DNA of 12,572 nucleotides from Dunaliella salina. Taxonomy: Eukaryota; Chlorophyta; Chlorophyceae; Chlamydomonadales; Dunaliellaceae. Of the stretch, positions 7,770-12,572 are shown in pieces. The DNA is taken from the NCBI GenBank assembly GCA_002284615.2, contig MU069529.1, positions 356,407-368,978 on the forward strand. Reading direction: 5' to 3'. The position numbers and the translations under genes were made by a program. The notes below the pieces were generated by a model. It had not been told where the DNA came from. It saw only the letters and a program-made list of their open reading frames with translations, and ran no database searches. Position 1 is the first letter of the stretch. Every line of letters starts with the position of its first letter.

Positions 7770-7957
7770 CTGCGCCTGCTTGCTCGCAGTTAAGGCGTGA
7801 GGACGCGCGCGCAAGGGAGGGTGGTGAAGGTGATGAGGCCCCTCCCAACCCAATGAACACATCCCTGACCTGCCTGCTTGACTCTGCGCCTGCTTGCTCA
7901 CAGTTTGAGCGCGAGGACATGTGTGCAGAGGAGGGTGATGGAGGTGATGATGCCCCA
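7770..7957 (+). repeat. Duplicated 3' splice site plus exon start, 114 bp apart
   Basis: CTGCGCCTGCTTGCTCGCAG (ending 7789) and CTGCGCCTGCTTGCTCACAG (ending 7903) are near-identical acceptors with their pyrimidine tracts. Each is followed by related exon sequence coding LRREDARAREGGEGDEAPP and FEREDMCAEEGDGGDDAPP respectively. The spacing of 114 bp is 38 codons, so both acceptors open the same frame. A third partial copy (CTGCGCCTGCTTCAGCCTTC) lies just upstream. The two sites should give isoforms differing by 38 residues. Confidence 0.8.
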
Positions 7958-10900
7958 CCAGGCTGGCTGTTGGCGATGGAGGGCGTGGAGGAGGGCAGCT
8001 GCGACTGGGGCTTGACGGCGTTCAAGCTGCCCACAACACACCTCGGTACAAGCGCACTGGAGGCACTGGAGGAGGAGGAACTGCCTGCTACACACTGTGG
8101 AACAGTTGGCTTGGAGGCTCTAGCAGAGGAGGGGGAGGGGTTGGGGTGCCAGCCGCAAGTTGGTACCCCAGATGTGGCTGCGCTGCATGAGGACTCAGGG
8201 GAGGGGGAGGTGCAGGATGCGATGATGGATGGGGTAGAAGGGGACAGCTGGCGCGTGGATGGATTGAAGCAGGGAAGTGGAGGGGAGCAGGAGAGTGTGG
8301 GCGTGCATGGCGAGTGCAGGGAGCAAGGGGAGGCTGGTAAAAGCACGCCGCATGGTGATGAGGGTGAAAAGGGAAAGAGGCCGGAGCATGGCAGGGAGGG
8401 TGGGGCAGATGGGAATGGGCGCAATGACGTGGAAGGGCTGGGACACAGCCAGCAAGTGGAGGCTACGTGCAGCCAGCAACAGCAGCAGCAGGTGCTGCCT
8501 GAGGGACCCACACTTTCTCCACCATCAAAATCCGGCCTTGCTGGGGAAGGCCCAGCAGCAGACCCACGGAAGAATGGATCCATCGCCACGGCACCTGGCC
8601 CAGCCGGCGGGTTACCTGCCTGCCCACCACCGCAAAGCAACAGCGCAGCAGGTGCAGCAGCAAGTGGGGGAGACGCGGGGGAGCGGCACATGCAGGAAAT
8701 GGGGGAAGAGCAGGCAGACATGCTGGGAGCGTCCATGGGGTTGTTGGGCATGTTGGGCTCTGGGGATGGGGCGTTGCCTTCCAGTAACAGCACAGGCTCA
8801 TCCAGTGCCACCGCTGCTGCTGCTGGCACTACTACCACTACGTCCGCTGCTGACGCTGCCACTGCTGCTACTGCTGCTGACGCTGCCACAGCTGCTACTA
8901 CTGCTGACGCTGCCTCTCCTAGGGTCCAGTCTGCATCGGGTCGCGCAGAACCTGGCCATTGCATCAGCTCCCCCAAAAGCAAGGGACCCCCAAGTGCATC
9001 TGCTGCAGGCCAGGCTGCAGGGGGTAGGGCTGGGCCTGGTAATGGTGTGAGCACGCCACAAGCCGGGGCTGCACCAAGCACCAACTCCGGAGCAGCACCT
9101 GCTGCAGGCCAGGCTGGAAGGGGCAAGGCAGGTGCTGCCAAGGATACTCCAAACACCACCCACAGAGCACCAATCACTACCCCTGGAGCACAAATCACTA
9201 CCCCTGGAGCACCAAACACCACCCCTGGAGCAGCACCTGCTGCAGGCCAGGCTGGAAGGGGCAAGGCAGGTGCTGGTCCTGCTGTGAGCTCGCCAAGGGC
9301 CAGCAGAGCACCAAGCGCAGCTTCTCCGGGTGCCCTTGCTGCCAGCAAGGCTGCAGGGGGTGATAAAATTATTGGCTCAGCCAAGGGCCCTCCTGGCGCT
9401 CCTGTTGCACGTGAAGCCACCCCTGCAGGCAGTCCAAGTGGGATAAGCAGCGGCAGCTTGCCAAAGAGTAACAAGGGGCCCTCAGGCGGCGTGCCTGCTG
9501 CTGCTGGCGGTGGATCTGCTGGCACAAGCAGGCCGAGTGAGATGGACAGCAGCAACTTGTCGACCAGCAAGGGGCCCTCTGGCACGCCTGCTGCTGGCAG
9601 TGCACCTCCTAGTACAAGCAGGCCCAGCGGGATAAGCAGCGGCAGCCCTTCACCGAAGAGCAAGGGACCCTCCGGCTCCGCACATGCTGCTGGCAGTGCG
9701 CCTCCTGGTGCGAGAAGGTCGAGTGGGATTGGCAGTGGCAACATACCCGCAGGAAAGGTAACCCCCTCAGGCACGCCCAACAAGGACCTACCTTCACCTG
9801 CAAGCAGGTTGAGCGGGATGGGCAGCAGCAACTCACCAAAGGGCAAGAAGCCCTCGGGCCAGCCTGCTGCTGGCGGTGCACCTCCTACAAGCAAGCCCAG
9901 TGGGGTTGGCAATGGAAGCAGCTCAGCCACGGGTAGAGGGGAAAACAGCTCGGCTGCTGGAGGCAAGGCAGGAGGAGTGAGCACTGGCTCACCCACAAGT
10001 GAAGGCAGTTTGAGCATGCCCCCTGAAGCCTCTGCCGGAGATAATGTTGGTGCAGGAGCAGCAGGGTCGGGGGCAGGGGGAGTGAGCAACGGCTCACCCA
10101 CAAGCGCAGGCAGCTCGAGCGCGCCCCCTGCAGCTTCAGCCGGAGATGATGTTGGTGCAGGAGCAGCAGGAACGGAGGGCTCTGCTCGCGCGGTGCAGGG
10201 TGCGCCATCAGCAGTAGTATCCGCACCACCACCAGCGGCAGAGTGTGCCTCAAATGGACCCGCGTCACCACCAGGATCCCAGCATGCATCAGCAGCACTA
10301 GCGCCAACATCAGGATCTGATCCTGTGTCAGAAGCACCGGCACCATCAGCAGCAGCAGGGCATGCCTCAGACAGACACGCCTTGACTCCAGGAAAACAGC
10401 AAGCGCAAGCAGCGCCTGCACCTACATCAGGATTTGAGCGCGCGTCAGAAGCACCGGCACCACAAGCTGCAGCATCCCCGTCGTCTCCGTCTCCATCCCC
10501 AGAGCTTCTGCAAAATGCTGCAGGAAACGCAGCAGCACAGCAGGTCCCAATGGAGGCCCGAGTGGGAAGGACAGGCAAGCAGAATGCGGAGGAGGGTGCT
10601 GGAGTGGAACAGGAGGTGGCAGTTGGCTGCGGTGTAGGAGCAGAGGTGCCAGCCAAGGCAGGGCTAAGAGAGGAAGAGGCGGGGCAGGCAAACTCAGGAT
10701 CCTCAAGGTCAGGAGGAAAAGAGGAGGAGGAGGAGGGGGAGGAAGACGAGGAGGTGGAAGTGGAGGAGGAAGAGGAAGAGGGAGTAGAGGGTTCAGAAGT
10801 GCAGAGGTTGATCAAGGAGGGCAGCTCAGATAGGGGGGGTGGGAGTGAGGACAGTGAGAATGACGATGAGGACAGTGAGAATGATGATGATGATGAGGAG

Positions 10901-11372
10901 GAGGAGGAGGAGGAGGTGGAGGAGGAGGAGGAGGAATCGAGCTCTGAAGAAGAGACAGAGTCAACTTCAGAAGTGGAGGGAGAATCAAGCTGCGAAGAGG
11001 AAGAGTCGAGCTCTGAGAAAGACGACTCCAGCTCAGAAGAAGAGGAAGGGTCGAGTTCAGGGGCAGATGAGTCAAGCTCGGAGGCAGGGTCAAGCTCAGA
11101 TGAGGGGGAGGAGGAGGAAGAGGAAAGTGTAAGGGCCTCAGGCAGCAGTAGTCAACCCTCACCTGCTTCGGATTCCACCGCTGCTGAAAAAGCAGGCACC
11201 CGGACACGACAGCGACAGCGTCAACAGCGGCAGCCTGGTTCAGAGGATGGTCACAGCACCAGAAAAATAGGGAAGGGCAGCAGCACTGGGACTGACATGT
11301 CGGCCCCAAGTGCCTTCGGCGCCACACTCTTAAACCTGGAGGAGCAGCTGCAGGCAGTATGGGGTGCTGCAG
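7904..11372 (+). CDS. Main exon of a large, repeat-rich, probably disordered protein with an acidic domain
   Basis: A 3469 bp exon (1156 codons plus one base) from acceptor TGCTCACAG (or the duplicated acceptor at 7789, giving 7790-11372) to donor GCTGCAG|GTGCGTG at 11373. ATG at 7718 opens this frame but lies in the predicted polypyrimidine region, so it is probably not the start. In order: an acidic, Gly-rich beginning; a short poly-Gln (about 8470-8492); an Ala/Thr tract (about 8806-8915); AAPAAGQAGRGKAGA repeats (about 9090-9275); six ~31-residue KGPSG repeats (9383-9940); a 35-residue tandem repeat (from 9977); a 39-residue one (from about 10307); a Glu/Asp/Ser domain with many SSSEEE-type CK2-like sites (about 10716-11130); a basic TRTRQRQRQQRQ patch; and an amphipathic LEEQLQAVWGAA helix. 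Acidic-serine plus basic stretches recall nucleolar or chromatin chaperones such as Nopp140 in style only. No catalytic domain is visible. The function is unknown and the C-terminus lies beyond. Confidence 0.65.
9383..9940 (+). repeat. Six coding tandem repeats of ~93 bp (31 residues)
   Basis: Units start with Lys codons at 9383, 9473, 9569, 9662, 9755 and 9848 (spacings 90, 96, 93, 93, 93). Consensus per unit: KGPSG, a PAAGSAPP stretch, TSRPSG, then ISSGS and a Lys/Ser end. The fifth unit reads KVTPSG and the sixth KKPSGQ, so outer units are more diverged. The strictly triplet spacing shows selection on the frame or expansion within coding sequence. The resulting peptide is Ser/Pro/Gly-rich with regularly spaced Lys and Arg. 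Confidence 0.85.
9977..10186 (+). repeat. Coding 105 bp (35 residue) tandem repeat, two copies
   Basis: GVSTGSPTSEGSLSMPPEAS and GVSNGSPTSAGSSSAPPAAS each continue with AGD, Asn or Asp, and VGAGAAG. Starts at 9977 and 10082 are exactly 105 bp apart. A further 117 bp (39 residue) pair, with APTSGSDPVSEAPAP and APTSGFERASEAPAP, starts at about 10307 and 10424. Confidence 0.85.
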
Positions 11373-11820
11373 GTGCGTGTGCGCATCTCGCGCACATGCT
11401 CATCTGTAATAAGTTATGTAATAGTTATGTCATGATTACCTAAATTAATGTTCCTGCCTTGAGCGCCACACTCAAAAGCCTGGAGGAGCAGCTGCAGGCT
11501 GTGTGGGGGGCTGCAGATGCATGTGCACATCTCACGCACATGCTCATCTGTAATAGGCCGTGTATTAGTTACGTCATGATTACCTAACTTAATGTTCCTC
11601 CTGCCTTTGGCGCCACACTCGCAAGCCTAGAAGAGCAGCTGCAGGCTGTGTGGGGGGCTGCAGATGCATGTGCACATCTCACGCACATGCTCATCTGTAA
11701 TAGGTCGTGTAATAACTTCGTCATGATTACCAAAATTAATGTTCCTGCCTTTGGCGCCACACTCTCAAGGCTGGAAGAGCAGCTGCAGGCTGTGTGGGGT
11801 GCTGCAAGTGCGTGATACAG
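11306..11820 (+). repeat. Four tandem copies of exon end plus 5' splice site (144-147 bp period)
   Basis: The segment coding FGATL, two variable residues and LEEQLQAVWGAA, with the start of the intron, is repeated. GCCACACT marks the copies at 11321, 11465, 11612 and 11756 (spacings 144, 147, 144, all multiples of 3). Copy 1 has the donor GCAG|GTGCGTG. Copies 2 and 3 have GCAGATGCATG, so the GT is lost. Copy 4 has GCAAGTGCGTG, keeping GT. Every copy stays in the same frame; a TAA in ATTACCTAA ends copies 1 and 2, while the spacer after copy 3 reads ATTACCAAA and is open into copy 4, which stops at TGA near 11815. Duplicated units lack a good acceptor AG, so they look like exon debris, unless they serve in intron-retained transcripts. 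Confidence 0.85.
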
Positions 11821-11888
11821 GAGGTGTGTTAGCAGGGGGCATGTAACCAGAAGGCGTGTATGAAGTCAAATTGTGTATAGGGGCGTGT

Positions 11889-11932
11889 CGGCTCCACCTG
11901 CCTTTGGAGCCACACTTTCAAGCTCACATTCA
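11889..11932 (+). repeat. Fifth, partial copy of the exon-end unit
   Basis: TGTCGGCTCCACCTGCCTTT then GGAGCCACACTTTCAAG matches the sequence just upstream of and into copy 1 (TGTCGGCCCCAAGTGCCTTC at 11298) and then breaks off. It includes 5' sequence absent from copies 2-4, so it preserves the left side of the ancestral unit. The stretch between it and 12060 shows no gene. Confidence 0.7.
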
Positions 11933-12059
11933 TCTTTTTAAGTAATATAATTGCTGTGTACTAATTAAATAACTAGGTGTGCAACTGGTGAACAGTCCAA
12001 GAGGAAGACCCTGGCTAGCGTTTTTGGGAATGGGTACCTTTCCATACTAGGCGTGCAAG

Positions 12060-12335
12060 AGTGAGAGCCTGCATGTGTCACCTACGAATAACTAGAATGA
12101 GAACCTATGCGTGTCACCTTCATGAACTAGAATAAGAGCTTGCGCGTGTCACCTACACATAGTAAAATGAGAGCCTGCACGCGTCCCCACACAAACTCGA
12201 ATGAGAGCCTACGTGTGCTACCTTTACATGCTTGAATGAGAGCTCGCACATGTAGCCACCAGGATTGAGAATGAGAGCCTGCTCATGTTCCCTACACGTA
12301 CCAAAATGAGAGCCTGCACATGTCACCTTTGTGCT
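12060..12335. repeat. ~35 bp minisatellite, about eight copies
   Basis: Diverged units with core AATGAGAGCCTGCACRTGTC and then ACCTACAC start near 12062, 12098, 12133, 12168, 12202, 12237, 12272 and 12307, a steady 34-36 bp spacing. There is no coding character. A downstream tail to 12490 has no gene that I can support. Confidence 0.85.
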
Positions 12336-12491
12336 ACTGATGCACAAGCGCGTACAGCAGATACAAGCCATGAGCATGTGGAGAGGAGACACCCACAAGC
12401 GGGACACCCACATGCGTGTGTTTATTCAAGATGCCACCAACGAGATGTGCCAGAGATTTTGCCCGAAGCATGTGCAAATAGGCACCTGCAT

Positions 12492-12492
<1 letters not shown>

Positions 12493-12572
<80 letters not shown>
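12493..12572. repeat. (CA)40 microsatellite reaching the window end
   Basis: Eighty bases of perfect CA dinucleotide run to the last base. The true length is unknown because the window, possibly the contig, ends inside the tract. Confidence 0.98.

Noticed and set aside
7756..10815. Minus-strand open frame of 1019 residues antisense to the large exon
   Set aside because: It mirrors the GC-rich Ala/Gly/Ser/Pro codons of the sense strand, which rarely give stops on the complement. It runs through both duplicated splice acceptors and ends without any domain; the sense strand has coding repeats of triplet period and consistent splice phases.
11573..11595. AT-AC (U12-type) introns at the exon copies with ATGCATG
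   Set aside because: U12 introns need an ATATCCTT-type donor and a TTCCTTAAC-type branch site; ATGCATG does not fit and is better explained as a mutated GT donor.

Overview
The window looks like nuclear DNA of a eukaryote, most likely a chlorophyte green alga of the Chlamydomonadales; Dunaliella is a guess only. The reasons are inferential. Coding sequence is GC-rich and rich in Ala/Gly/Ser/Pro, while the DNA around it is AT-richer. Introns begin with GTGCGTG or GTGAG and end with TTGCAG or CTCNCAG. TGTAA motifs, the usual algal poly(A) signal, are present. Minisatellites and microsatellites are very abundant. I see no bacterial operon structure, rRNA, tRNA, CRISPR array or identifiable transposon.

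Left part (1-3400): unannotatable AT-rich DNA, then a ~50 bp minisatellite with a higher-order period of ~200-250 bp (about 640-1660). Next come one well-delimited 96 bp plus-strand exon (1892-1987) of an unknown charged, coiled-coil-like protein, and a ~52 bp minisatellite (about 2026-2990) whose units resemble the 3' end and 5' splice site of that exon.

Middle (3400-6470): mostly gene-poor DNA with simple repeats, single-base N calls and G-runs. It holds a possible last exon of a minus-strand coiled-coil gene (3711-3832) and two weak plus-strand exon candidates (5771-5840, 5904-5953).

Right part (6470-11372): one plus-strand gene that I can model with consistent phases. An acidic exon (6637-6885, with an in-frame upstream acceptor at 6474) is followed by an intron with a 125 bp duplication and a (GAT)n tract. 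Then comes a huge exon (7904-11372, or 7790-11372 by an in-frame duplicated acceptor) for a low-complexity, probably disordered protein: acidic start, Ala/Thr tract, six ~31-residue KGPSG-type repeats, two other tandem peptide repeats, a long Glu/Ser acidic domain, a basic Arg/Gln patch and a short helix. Its function is unknown.

Tail (11373-12572): tandem copies of the end of that exon plus its donor site, some with GT changed to AT, then a 35 bp minisatellite and an 80 bp (CA)n tract that runs to the end of the window.

The theme that ties the window together is repeated tandem duplication across exon-intron junctions: at 1987, 6636, 7789/7903 and 11372, and possibly at 1892. In the modelled gene the spacing often preserves the reading frame.
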